A program made the translations under genes and the position numbers. A stretch of DNA of 50,125 nucleotides from Clostridia bacterium. GTDB lineage: Bacteria; Bacillota; Clostridia; Lachnospirales; Lachnospiraceae. The stretch covers positions 1 to 50,125 of the forward strand of contig QKJQ01000042.1 in assembly GCA_003249225.1 (NCBI GenBank). The letters run 5' to 3'. The notes beneath the pieces are model-generated. The model did not search any database and was not told the origin of the DNA. It saw only the letters and a list, made by a program, of their open reading frames with translations. Within the stretch, counting starts at the first letter, position 1. Every line of letters begins with the position of its first letter. This document shows, piece after piece, positions 16,796 to 27,800 of the stretch.

Positions 16796-17767
16796 GTGGC
16801 GAGTAAATGTATAGTTTGCGGGGAAAGTAATGCAGAAGATGCAAGATTTTGCAAAAAGTGCGGGCAAAGAATGCCAACAGAGAATCATGAGTCTACGGAT
16901 ACTGAGAATCACCAAACAACAGAAATGAATGATATTGCTGCACCTGAGGAGAAAGGCAGTATGGATTTTAATCAGGTCATGGTTTTAAAAGCAGGAGTAT
17001 TGAAACAGGAATCCTCTCTTTTTCGTTATCTGGGCGGCAGAATAAAAAGTTCGGTTGTAGGATTTCGTTACCTTTTTAAAGATCCTAAATTGTTGATCAC
17101 CGCGGTCTTTATAATCCTGGTCTGGATTGTGCAGCTGATCTTGAAAGCAGCGGGTACAGATAATATTGTGACCAGAATTGTCGGATATGTGACATATGCA
17201 AAAGCAGGAACAACATTCACGGTCCGTGGATTTATCAGCGGTATTGCAGGAAGATTTTTATACATTAGTTCGGTGCTTTCCCTGGTAAAAGGATTTGCTT
17301 CCTTGGGCAGGCCGTCTGGTCGTAAAGATAATGGTAAGAATATAGCAGGAGCGTTTAAGGTATGCGGACTGCATGGCCTTGTGGCTTTGATGCTTGGATG
17401 CGGTCTTGGCATCATCGGGTATACATTTCTCAGCAACTCTTTTGATCCTGAGCTAAGCATAATTGGCGGAGTTTCCATTGCGATGCTGTTAAGGGTCATG
17501 GCAAGGGGAAAAGGTTTTTTGTATGGATTTTTTGAAAGTATTATGACGAAATCCGGAAAAGACGGTGGACAGACCTATATAAAGACTTATGCGAATCCAC
17601 ATGTTGTCATGAACACCATTGCAGGTGTTACGATTGGAACTGCAATAGCACTTCCGATAACTTTGACAGAGAGTGGTCTTCTTGGGTATGGCCTCGGGAT
17701 AATTTTTCTTGTGATCGCCTTTGCAGCAGGTACTGTTGCGTATGGACTGGGAGGTGGAAAACGATGA
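16796..17767 (+). CDS. Zinc-ribbon polytopic membrane protein
   Basis: This 323-aa protein begins with a zinc ribbon (CIVCGESNAEDARFCKKCG, residues 5-23). An acidic Thr-rich linker (to about 60) and an amphipathic segment follow, then about six membrane segments from residue 95 to the end. The GTG start follows GGGAGG. The stop overlaps the ATG of the next gene by 4 nt, so the pair is translationally coupled. Function unknown; it probably forms a membrane assembly with the following HELCH protein. Confidence 0.8.
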   Translation: MASKCIVCGESNAEDARFCKKCGQRMPTENHESTDTENHQTTEMNDIAAPEEKGSMDFNQVMVLKAGVLKQESSLFRYLGGRIKSSVVGFRYLFKDPKLLITAVFIILVWIVQLILKAAGTDNIVTRIVGYVTYAKAGTTFTVRGFISGIAGRFLYISSVLSLVKGFASLGRPSGRKDNGKNIAGAFKVCGLHGLVALMLGCGLGIIGYTFLSNSFDPELSIIGGVSIAMLLRVMARGKGFLYGFFESIMTKSGKDGGQTYIKTYANPHVVMNTIAGVTIGTAIALPITLTESGLLGYGLGIIFLVIAFAAGTVAYGLGGGKR

Positions 17768-20700
17768 AAAGCATTCGAAGAATAGAAGGCAGAATCTTTC
17801 CTTTGGCGGTTGCCGTATTCTGTGCAGCAAGTATTTTGTTCCTGTTCACTGCGGTGCAGATTTTTCTGTATGAACCTGAAGAAGTGTATGCCGTTGAGGC
17901 AAATGGCAGCATTCTTGTGGATGACCCATACGGGTACCTGAACACAGATTCCTTTGAGTCACTGTTATATTACATAAACAGAAGCAAGGATGGGGATTAC
18001 CAACCGGTTCATGTGTCGAATATAAGTTTTACGATTAATCCGGTAGCCGAAGTACGAAGCGGTCAATGGGAATATGATCCGATCACAGTGTCCATGGGTA
18101 CGAGCTTTTCGTTGCAGCTCGAAGACGGCTATCGGGCAGTCATTCCTTTTTCGACCGGGCTGATCGTGCACAAAGATGATGAATGGGGCGTGAACAAGGT
18201 TGATTATGAAGGAAGTGTTATCATAGAAGTCAGAAGGACCGGAGACGAAGCGTTATGGTCTACTGAGTTTACAAGTTACTTTATCGGGACGATCGATCAG
18301 GAATTTCGCCTTGGCCCGGAAAAAGAGGATAATGTAACAGAATACAAGACTTTTACCTATACCGATGAGGATCCTTTTTATAAAGATAAGTTATCGTATC
18401 GAATCCCTTTCGAAGGGGATGTACTGGATGACAGTTATAAGACACTGGATCTGACACTGGAACTCGTCGGAGTGAATGAGTGGCTCCATTTTGAGATAAC
18501 ACCAGTCGCACTGACGGTCATGCCAAATGAAGCGGCAGTGACAGATGGTGAGGAAGAGGATACACAAGAAGCTAAAGAAACCGTTGATTCCTCACCGATT
18601 CTTGAAGAAATCGATACAAAGGCTTCGGAAACAAAAGGCGAGGAAGGTCTGGAGCTGAACAAAGCAATTGTGCTTGGTGCAGCAATTATTCTGACCGGTA
18701 TTGCCGGAGCAGCAGCAGCCGCCGGAGCAGCTCATGGTGAGGGTGGTGATTTTGGACAGGATGGCAGTGAAGAGGAAGCGGAAAAACTGCGGTTCAAGAT
18801 GTATGTTAAAAAGAACTTTGGCAATAAAATCCGGTATAATGCAGCTCCAGTCACGCTGCAAGCCAGAATCACACAGATCGATAAGAATGGTTTTGAATCA
18901 GATCGGCCGGATCTGACGGAGAAAATCGATATAACTACAACCTCAAAGCACATGTCGGTGCAAAAAACCCAGATGTCAGGGATCTATAAAGATGCAAAAG
19001 TTGCGGTCAATGCTTCGAAAGATGAACCAAAAGAAAAGGAAGGAATTATTACTTTCAGCTACGCAGGAAAAGGCGGTATGTATATTAATCATGTACACTT
19101 TCAGCTGGTCGGTGATGCACGGATTCTGTTGGAGATGGATACTGCAAATCTATATGGTGAAGAACCGGATCAACTGAGCTTTCGGTATGAATTGATTGAT
19201 TTTCTGGAAGAACCGCAGGTCAGTCTTTCCTATTCTTCTAATCTTGTCGATATCAAGCTGGAAAAGAACAAAGAACAGGAAGACATTGTAGCCATAGCTA
19301 CGACAAAAGAAGCACATGATCTGCCATTTCATCATTTCACCTACAAGATTTCCTGTGAACTTGTGGCAAAAGCAGGACTTGATCAGATCAGACAACCTTT
19401 CCTGGTGACTGTGAATTACGAGGGTATCGGTACTGCATTTAAAGATGTAGCGAATACGGAAGCAAAGCCGGAACTGTATATACTGGCAGCTGATGAGGAT
19501 GACAAGAACTTCGAGGAATCTAAAAAGGTGGCATACATAATGCCGCTTACCGTGATGAAGTGGAACCGTAAAGACAGGATTCTGGAGGTTGATGGAGCTG
19601 CCGCTGGAAATCTGGAATTTGAATTTGTAAATGATGCTACGTCGCAGAAGATGAAGGAGAGTCTTGCGAAGGAAGCCTTGGAAAAAGCAGCGATCTATAC
19701 CTGTCTTAGTGCGAATCGGAATGCTATTGAGGTCGATGATGCACTGAAACCACAGTTTTATATGATGTATGCTACTGGTGGGTGCATGGTGGAAGGTGAC
19801 AGTCTGGTCGATATGATTTCAAAAATCAGTTGTGATGGCTATAAAAGCCTGCAGATTAAAGGGAAGCTGAAAGCCTGGAATGATTATGAATCCATGATTG
19901 AATGGATGATCAATTATCCGAAGGGAACATACATTGACGAACTGATAAAACTGGGCAATCTCGACACATACAAAGCAGCGCTGAAGTTTATAAGTCACAG
20001 GGTATGGACACAAGAGTATGCAAAATCTAAATACCTTTTCTTTTCAACACTAACGAAAGAAAATCACTATGAGAACGGGAATTATGATGTCTTCCGGCCA
20101 AAGTGCATTGTACTGAGACAGGAATCCATGCCTTATCAGATCGGGCAGTTCGAGCAGATACAGTCTCTTTATCATGAATTATGCCATGTTATTGAAGACA
20201 TGAATGGAGACTGGACATTTGGACAAAATCCCGAAGATGAAAGAAATGCCTACTCGGTCCAGCATCTGCTTGATGTTGCAAGGATCCTGTCTGATATGGA
20301 AAGAGATCCGCAAAAAGATGTTGATGCCTGCATGGTAGAAGCAATACGCTTTTACGATCAGGTCTATCATGACCCACATGTTCTTCACAAGCCGGAAAAT
20401 CAGAATATGGACTGGTTTGGCGTTAACCGGAGCATCTATCATTATGTGTTCGACAAGTATTGTGAATTTGATAAAAATGCGGTGAATTCAACAGCTTCCC
20501 CTGAAAGAAAAGCGGCTATTGCACGAGCGGCGAGACGTAATTATTTTCCGGGAGACATCTTTGGAAGCTATGAGGAAACGGACGGTATTTTTAAAGGAAC
20601 TGTGTGGTCTTTTGGGGGACAGAATGGTCTGCTTGGAAATGTTACCATCGGTAACCGTGGCATTTATATGAGAATTGTGGAAGGTCCATACTGGGATGGC

Positions 20701-20964
20701 GGAATAAGTCTGCGAATTTCAATGAAAGTTGAGCTTTCCGGGAAAAAGGGAACGGTTCACGAGAATCACAAGGATATACTGTATGCCAATATTGATGCAG
20801 GACGTTTTGATCCATTTGACCATGTATATAAAAAAATCAACAGTTTTACAGTGACCTGGTCGGTTACAGAGCCAACACAAAAATTTTTGCCCGATTGCAG
20901 GAACAGCGTATCAGGTGTAATACCAACGAAAAAGAGAGCGGTAGATAATGAGTTCATTCGATGA
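17764..20964 (+). CDS. Large exported/membrane protein with HELCH metallopeptidase-like motif
   Basis: This 1066-aa protein has a signal or anchor segment (residues 12-36), an extracytoplasmic-type beta-rich region, an acidic linker (about 254-298) and a second hydrophobic Ala/Gly-rich helix (about 300-322). A long second beta-rich region follows, then a domain with HELCH (804-808) and a downstream EDERNAY...QHLLD helix that could supply the third zinc ligand. I infer a zinc peptidase-like module; the family is not recognised. It overlaps the upstream gene by 4 nt and the next (also HELCH) gene by 17 nt. Proteolytic activity is unproven. Confidence 0.75.
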   Translation: MKSIRRIEGRIFPLAVAVFCAASILFLFTAVQIFLYEPEEVYAVEANGSILVDDPYGYLNTDSFESLLYYINRSKDGDYQPVHVSNISFTINPVAEVRSGQWEYDPITVSMGTSFSLQLEDGYRAVIPFSTGLIVHKDDEWGVNKVDYEGSVIIEVRRTGDEALWSTEFTSYFIGTIDQEFRLGPEKEDNVTEYKTFTYTDEDPFYKDKLSYRIPFEGDVLDDSYKTLDLTLELVGVNEWLHFEITPVALTVMPNEAAVTDGEEEDTQEAKETVDSSPILEEIDTKASETKGEEGLELNKAIVLGAAIILTGIAGAAAAAGAAHGEGGDFGQDGSEEEAEKLRFKMYVKKNFGNKIRYNAAPVTLQARITQIDKNGFESDRPDLTEKIDITTTSKHMSVQKTQMSGIYKDAKVAVNASKDEPKEKEGIITFSYAGKGGMYINHVHFQLVGDARILLEMDTANLYGEEPDQLSFRYELIDFLEEPQVSLSYSSNLVDIKLEKNKEQEDIVAIATTKEAHDLPFHHFTYKISCELVAKAGLDQIRQPFLVTVNYEGIGTAFKDVANTEAKPELYILAADEDDKNFEESKKVAYIMPLTVMKWNRKDRILEVDGAAAGNLEFEFVNDATSQKMKESLAKEALEKAAIYTCLSANRNAIEVDDALKPQFYMMYATGGCMVEGDSLVDMISKISCDGYKSLQIKGKLKAWNDYESMIEWMINYPKGTYIDELIKLGNLDTYKAALKFISHRVWTQEYAKSKYLFFSTLTKENHYENGNYDVFRPKCIVLRQESMPYQIGQFEQIQSLYHELCHVIEDMNGDWTFGQNPEDERNAYSVQHLLDVARILSDMERDPQKDVDACMVEAIRFYDQVYHDPHVLHKPENQNMDWFGVNRSIYHYVFDKYCEFDKNAVNSTASPERKAAIARAARRNYFPGDIFGSYEETDGIFKGTVWSFGGQNGLLGNVTIGNRGIYMRIVEGPYWDGGISLRISMKVELSGKKGTVHENHKDILYANIDAGRFDPFDHVYKKINSFTVTWSVTEPTQKFLPDCRNSVSGVIPTKKRAVDNEFIR

Positions 20965-21619
20965 TAGTGTCCAATTGATACGGAGTGCGAGGAAAACAAT
21001 GGCATTGCAGATTGATGCCAAGGGCGGTCTGATAGTACGTGCTCCGTATCAGGTAAAGGAAAGAGCAATCCTGGAATTTATAGAAAGAAATCAGGATTGG
21101 ATCGATAAAGCAAAAAAAGTAAGCAAAGACCGTGCCCGTGAAAGGAAAGAATACCAGCCTGTCATAGGAGGAAGATTCTTGTTTCTGGGAAAAGAATATA
21201 TCATCAGCGAGACGAATGAGAGAAAAATTCAATGTCTCGAAGACCGGATACGAATACCTCAGAATTCAGAAGCAGATAAAGAATTATCACAGTGGCTGAA
21301 AAAGCAGGCACGCAGTTTTTTGAAAGCACGGGTGAAAGATCATGCTGCACGGATGGGATTTGGCCCGGAAGAAATAAGGATAACACAGGCTAGGTCAAGA
21401 TGGGGATCCTGCAGCGGTAGAAATGTGATCAGCTTTTCGTATCGTTTGATGATGTGTCCTGAGGAGGTCATAGACTATGTAATAATCCATGAGCTTTGTC
21501 ATATCCCGGAAAAGAATCACAAGAACAGCTTCTGGCAACTTGTTGAAGCATTCGATCCGGACTATAAGAAACACCGTGAATGGCTGCACAGTCATGGATT
21601 TCTCATGGAAGTGATTTGA
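20948..21619 (+). CDS. YgjP-like (M48-type) metallopeptidase
   Basis: This 223-aa protein has the YgjP/WLM-like signature: the conserved RWGSCSGRNVISFSYRLMM block, then HELCH at 181-185 and a third ligand His191 in KNHKNSFW. Length and motif order fit the family well. It has no signal peptide, so it is probably cytoplasmic. It starts inside the end of the upstream HELCH gene (17-nt overlap) and is followed by a terminator, closing the three-gene operon. The substrate is unknown. Confidence 0.92.
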   Translation: MSSFDDSVQLIRSARKTMALQIDAKGGLIVRAPYQVKERAILEFIERNQDWIDKAKKVSKDRARERKEYQPVIGGRFLFLGKEYIISETNERKIQCLEDRIRIPQNSEADKELSQWLKKQARSFLKARVKDHAARMGFGPEEIRITQARSRWGSCSGRNVISFSYRLMMCPEEVIDYVIIHELCHIPEKNHKNSFWQLVEAFDPDYKKHREWLHSHGFLMEVI

Positions 21620-21749
21620 AACATAAGGAAATTGCACATAAAATTTACAATGAGGTATGCGTTTGTGAAATTATAAAAATCAAATGTAATAACTTTGTTA
21701 GAATCGTTGATAAAAGTTCTTTCGTTTGCTATATTGGGCGTAGAGTAGA

Positions 21750-21776
21750 AGAGTATAAGAACATTATACTCTTTTT
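21750..21776 (+). terminator. Terminator after the HELCH operon
   Basis: AGAGTATAA (21750-21758) pairs perfectly with TTATACTCT (21764-21772) with a 5-nt loop, followed by TTTT. It lies about 30 nt before the next start codon, so the giant gene's promoter overlaps or follows it, or it acts as a leader attenuator. Confidence 0.7.
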
Positions 21777-21803
21777 GCTATTATAATAGGGGAGGAACAG
21801 TAT

Positions 21804-24800
21804 ATGAAGATCGCAAGATCGTACCAGAAGCAGGCAGCAAGATTTCTTGTGTTTCTGCTTACTTTTTGCACGTTGTTTGGAAACGGACAGACCAATCTGA
21901 CCGTGAAAGCAGCATCGTCAGACAGTACCATCGCAAGTTGGGCAGATCCATTAAAGCCGACCACGGATCCGGTGATTGTAAACGATGAGAACACGGGCGC
22001 AACGCTGCAGCATAATCTTGGTCTTGAACATCTGACAACATCAACAAAATATTCCTATAATTACTGGAAAACAAACAATGAGGGATATTACCAGATTCAT
22101 CTTTCCAGCCTTGGATACGATAATCTGACGCTGGATTTCAGTATGAAGGGCTCGTCCACCGGACCGAACAAGTTCATAATTTCTTATAGTACGGATGGCG
22201 TTTCTTATTCGAGCGTGAGCGGCGGGGTCTTTGCTGTTACAAGCAGTTATACGACTAACAGCTATTCGTTGCCGGAGGAGGCAGGTAACGCAGCAGATCT
22301 GTACATTCGTGTTACGGTTGCTTCAGATGCAACGGCAATCAATGGAAGTGCGGTTGCGGATACAGGAAGCAACTATATCACTTCAATTTATATAAAAGGC
22401 AATGGGGAGGCACCGACAACAACGCCAACCACAGAGCCAACGGCAGAACCAACAACAGAACCAACAGAACCAACCACAGAACCGACAGTAACTCCGGCAG
22501 TTGGAGATGTTATAACATCCATAGCTGATGTTAAAACAGCGGGAGCAGGGACATTTTTTGTTCGTGGTATGGTAACGTTCATAAACAACAGAAACATAAC
22601 AATAGAAGATGAAACGGCAGGCATTAATCTGTATTTTAATTCCGGTGCTCAAACAGGAATAAATCTGGGAGATGTCATTACCGTCGAGGGAACCTATGCC
22701 TCTTATCACGGACTTGTACAGCTAAGCGGAATCAGCAGTTATGATTTGTATGATCTTCCGCTGACCGAAGTGTCAATAAGTGATCTTCTAGCAAGTCCCG
22801 AAACATATCAGGCAAGAAGAGTACTGATAAAAAATGCAATAATCGGTGAAATCAATACTTCTTCCACCACGACACTTACACAAGGCGAAAGCAGCACGGT
22901 AATCTATAAATCCCCATCACTGGATGCATCGATTACAGCTGGTTCAGCGGTTGATCTGATTGCAATAGTCGGATTTTACAACAGTACACAGTTACGGATC
23001 GTGTCAGCATCCGATGTGGTGACAGCCGGATCAGCTTTTACTGCAGGTACAGGTGCGAAAGATACCTCTTCTTCGATTGCGGCAGCCAGAGCAGCAGGAG
23101 CGGGTTCCAGCTCAACGGTTACCGGAATGGTAACCATGATCGATGGAAAAAGTGTCTATGTTGAAGATGACAGAGCGGGAATTGTGCTGTACTTCAAATC
23201 AGCACCTTCCGATCTTGCACTTGGTGACATGATTACAGTAACCGGTGATTATACGGTATACAAAGGTCTGGTTGAGTTACAGAATGTAGAGTCCTATACA
23301 AAACAGTCGATGCCGCTGACTAGTACAACGATCGGCGCGATTATTTCGGACGAAGCATCGTTCCAGTCAAAGCGTGTACAGATCACAGGAGCAGTGATTG
23401 GCGCGATAACTTCAACGTATACTTCCCTTACACAGGGAACGAATACGCTGAATATATACAAAGTACCAGCCCTGTCAGGGATTACAGAAGGTGACACGGT
23501 TGATGTTACAGCGGTTGTCGGATACTATGACAGCAACACACCGGGATCACAGTTCTGTGTTGCACAAGCTTCCGATGTTGTTCTTTCTGCGGTTACACCG
23601 ACAGCAGAACCTACACCGACAGCAGATCCCGAGCCGACAGCAGATCCGGAACCAACAACGCCGGCTGCTATAGAAGACCCGGTTTCGGATGAATTGTTTA
23701 CAACAGGAATTTCAATGCTTTCCGATGCCTATACAGCAACAAAGGGTGACACGATTACTGTATTGGGACAGCTTGTTTATCGCTATGGTAACAATGATTC
23801 TATGACAACTGCGATTCTTGAAGATGTCATCAGCGGCGAGATCGTTGGTCTTCAGGTATATGATGTGCTGTCCGCCTATGAAATCGGAGATGTGATTAAG
23901 ATAACCGGTACCGTTGGAGAATACGGAGGAGTACGGCAGATAACCGGTATTTCCAGCTCGGAACTTATTGCAGACGGAAAAGCTCTGATTCCTGCGCAAC
24001 AAGTCAGCGTAACCGAAGTTAAGAACAGCATTGCAGATTATCTGTCTGAATATATTGTGCTTTCTGATATGACGCTTGGAACGTATGTCCTTAGCGGTAA
24101 TACAATAATCACAGATGCAGGCAGTAACACACTTTCGTTATACAAGGCGGCATCCTATCCGACTGGTGTAACGGAGGGTATGACAGCAGATGTATATGGA
24201 ATAGCATCAAAATACAGCAGTACGGTACAGCTTCGTGTAGGAAGCAGCGCATCCTATGTGGTGGGTGGACTGACCACGATCGATACCTCCATGATCCTTC
24301 CTGTTGCTGTATGGGCAGGCACCGGAAACTACGGAACTGCAACGGAAATTTATGCGGATGCGTATTCTGATAATGATCAGCAAAATACAGCTGCGGTCTT
24401 GACGGCAAGAAAAACTGCCGACGGTGAACTTGTAACACCGCAGATGAAAACGGGAAGCGGCGATAGTACTAGTTACTATCTTGGCGGTACCGGAATGATG
24501 CCTGGCGGATATTATCAGCTCGCACTAAGTTCAAAGTTATATGGTGCTCTTACGATGTCCTTCCAGACGAGAGGTTCGAATACCGGACCGAAGAGCTATC
24601 AGGTCAGCTACAGCACCGATGGTGTGAACTTCTTTACGGATGTAAATGTGCGTACTGTCATAGATTATACGAATTACGCAACAGATCCTGCTACACCGGT
24701 CAGTGTTGATACAACAAGGACGGATGGTGTTTTCAGCTATGCGGTTGCAAGCAAATATCATGACATTACGGTAACTTTCCCGGATGCTGCCAACCTTGCA

Positions 24801-27800
24801 GACACATTATATATTCGAATATCTGTGTATACAGACCCGGCGCTGGGAGGAAATGACAGCCTGAACGGCGGTGTAATAAAAGGAACCGGAACCAATTATA
24901 TAACGTCAATTATCCTTTCGGGAAGCCCTGCTGTCTCGGATTCGATTTGCGGCTATGTGGTTACAACCCCACAGTCCGGTGAGGTAATGTTATCACAGGC
25001 TTTAACAATGAGTTCTTCAACAACCGGCGCGACCCTATATTATACAATCAACGGCGGAGCGGTACAGACATACGATGCAGCAAATCCTCCTGTTCTTTCT
25101 GTACTTCCGGCAACGGTAGTAACGTATGCAGAAAAGAGTGGGCTGACAGGCAGTGTAAAGATAACCTCTGTTTATAAACAGGAACAGGTATCAACGGTAA
25201 AGGCAAGCCCGAACGGCGGTGCTGTAAGAATCGGTTCTACCGTGAAACTTACCTGTCAGACAGAAGGAGCGACGATTTATTATTCAACAGATGGTCAGGT
25301 GACATGGAATGAATACACGGCATCCATGCTTCTTGATACGCTTCCTCTGTCATTGTCTGTAAAAGCTGTAAAAGACGGGTATTTACCTGGAGAGACCAGC
25401 ACAATAGAATTTACAGAAAGAGAAAATGCACAGTATAATGTGTACTTTGGTCAGATACATTCCCATACGAATGTATCCGATGGTATCGGAACGGTAGACG
25501 GAGCATTGAATTATGCAAAGAACGAAGCAGAACAGATCGATTTCCTTGCGATTACCGATCACTCCAACTTATTTGATAATGATACATCAGCAAACTTAAA
25601 GGATGGTTCGGCGAGTACCGAATGGACGACTGCCAAAGCGCTTGCCAGTTCCTACACCGATGAAAGTTTTGTTGCACTGATCGGGTATGAAATGACCTGG
25701 TCCGGCGGTTCCCCGGGACATATGAACACGTTTAATACCGGTGGTTTCTTAAGCCGTAATATGACCGGATATACCAATGGTCTTGCAGCAGCACTCCCTA
25801 ATTACTATACGGCATTGAAGACTGTTCCGGATTCCATCAGTATGTTCAATCATCCGGGAACGACCTTTGGTGATTTTGAGGATTTTGGTTACTATGATGA
25901 GGAGATTGATGCACAGATCACATTGATTGAAGTAGGAAATGGGGAGGGTGCCGTTGGAAGCAGTCTGTATTTCGAGTCCTATGACTACTATACAAGAGCG
26001 CTTGACAAAGGCTGGCATCTTGCGCCGACGAATAATCAGGATAACCATCAGGGTAAGTGGGGAGATGCTAATACAGCACGTACTGTAATCCTTGCAGATA
26101 CCCTGACAGAAGACAGTATTTATGAAGCAATGAGAAATCGTCGTGTTTATGCAACAGAAGACAACAATCTTTCCATGTGGTATCAGTTAAATGGAGCTGA
26201 TATGGGAACGATACTGGATGAAACACCGGAAGCAGTTGATATAGAAGTAAAGCTTGCGGATCCGGATCTTGAGACGGCTACGGTAGAAGTAATCGTATTT
26301 GGCGGAGTAAGCATCGAGACGGCGACGATAACAAATGGAAATGGAACGGTTGATTTCGATCTGAACCCAGATTATGCATACTATTATATCAGAGTAACAC
26401 AGGCAGATGGAGATATTGCAGTATCGGCACCTGTTTGGATCGATGAAGTGGAAGCAGCGGGGGTTTCATCGGTTACTACGACTACGGAACTTCCAATCAA
26501 AGGGGAACAAGTCGACATTACAACCACTTTATTTAACAATGAAAACACAGAACTGGCAGTATCCGGCATTGATTTTATGGTGGATGGAAAGATCATTCAT
26601 ACCGCAACCGCAGCTGATCTTGGTTTTGCCTCTGTTGCGACCGGAAAAACGCAGAGCTATACTTTCAATTACACCTATGACGGCGTTGGAGAGATGGAAG
26701 TGAAAGCGATCGTTCATGCTACTTTTGAAGGATCGGCACGTGAGTATCAGGGAACTCTTTCCATGACTTATGTGGACGAGAAACTGGTTACAAAAGTTGT
26801 AATTGACGGAACACATGGAAATGATTATGTAGCAGGTTACTATGGTGGAAATATGGGTAACTTTACAGCGCTTGCAGCAGCAGAATACGTGCAGGTCAAA
26901 GTCATTACCGATGAAATAACAGCGGATATTCTGGCTGACTGTGATTTTCTTATTATCTCGGCACCAGCCAAGAAAACTGGAACCTCGAATGGATACAGCT
27001 ATGTACCAACACATTTTGAAGATGATTTTATAGCGCTTGTCAAAGATTATGTAGATGCAGGCGGGGATCTTCTTCTGTGTGGTATTGCTGATTACCAGGA
27101 TACGGCGGATGCACAGACATCAACCGAGATGAACAAGCTGCTCGCAGCCATCGGAGCAACATCAAAGCTAAATAGTGATGAAGCTGTGGATGATGAGAAC
27201 AATGGCGGCTCGGCATACCGCTTGTATGTAACGACCGTCAATGAAGAGTCAGAACTGATGGAGGGTATGGTAAGCGGTCAGGAATACAGTGCATACAGTG
27301 GATGTACCGTACTTCTGGATGCAGAGGCTATGGCAGCAGGAAGTGTACAATGGCTTGTAAAAGGATTTTCAACAACGTATTCCATAGATTCGAAAACGTT
27401 TGGCGGCAATTATACAGCCATTGAAAAAGGAAATGCGGTACTGCTTGCAAATGAACAGCTTAGTTCAGGATCAGAACTTTATATCTCAGGTACAGTATTT
27501 GTATCAGATTTTGAAGTAAAAGCTGAACTGGATAATGCTACAGACCTGCAATATGCAAACAGAACCATTGCACTGAATCTGATTGACGAGATCAAAAGAG
27601 AAATTCCTACCAGTACCATTGCGCAAATGCGTGCAGGTGCAATGGGCGAGATCTTTGCCATTGAAGGTTATGTAACAGCAGGAACAACATTGCCGGAAAC
27701 AACATTCTTTGACTGCATATATGTTCAGGATGAGACAGGAGGAACAACTGTATTCCCATTTGCTGTATCTGGTATTGCAATTGGTACGAAGATCAGAATC

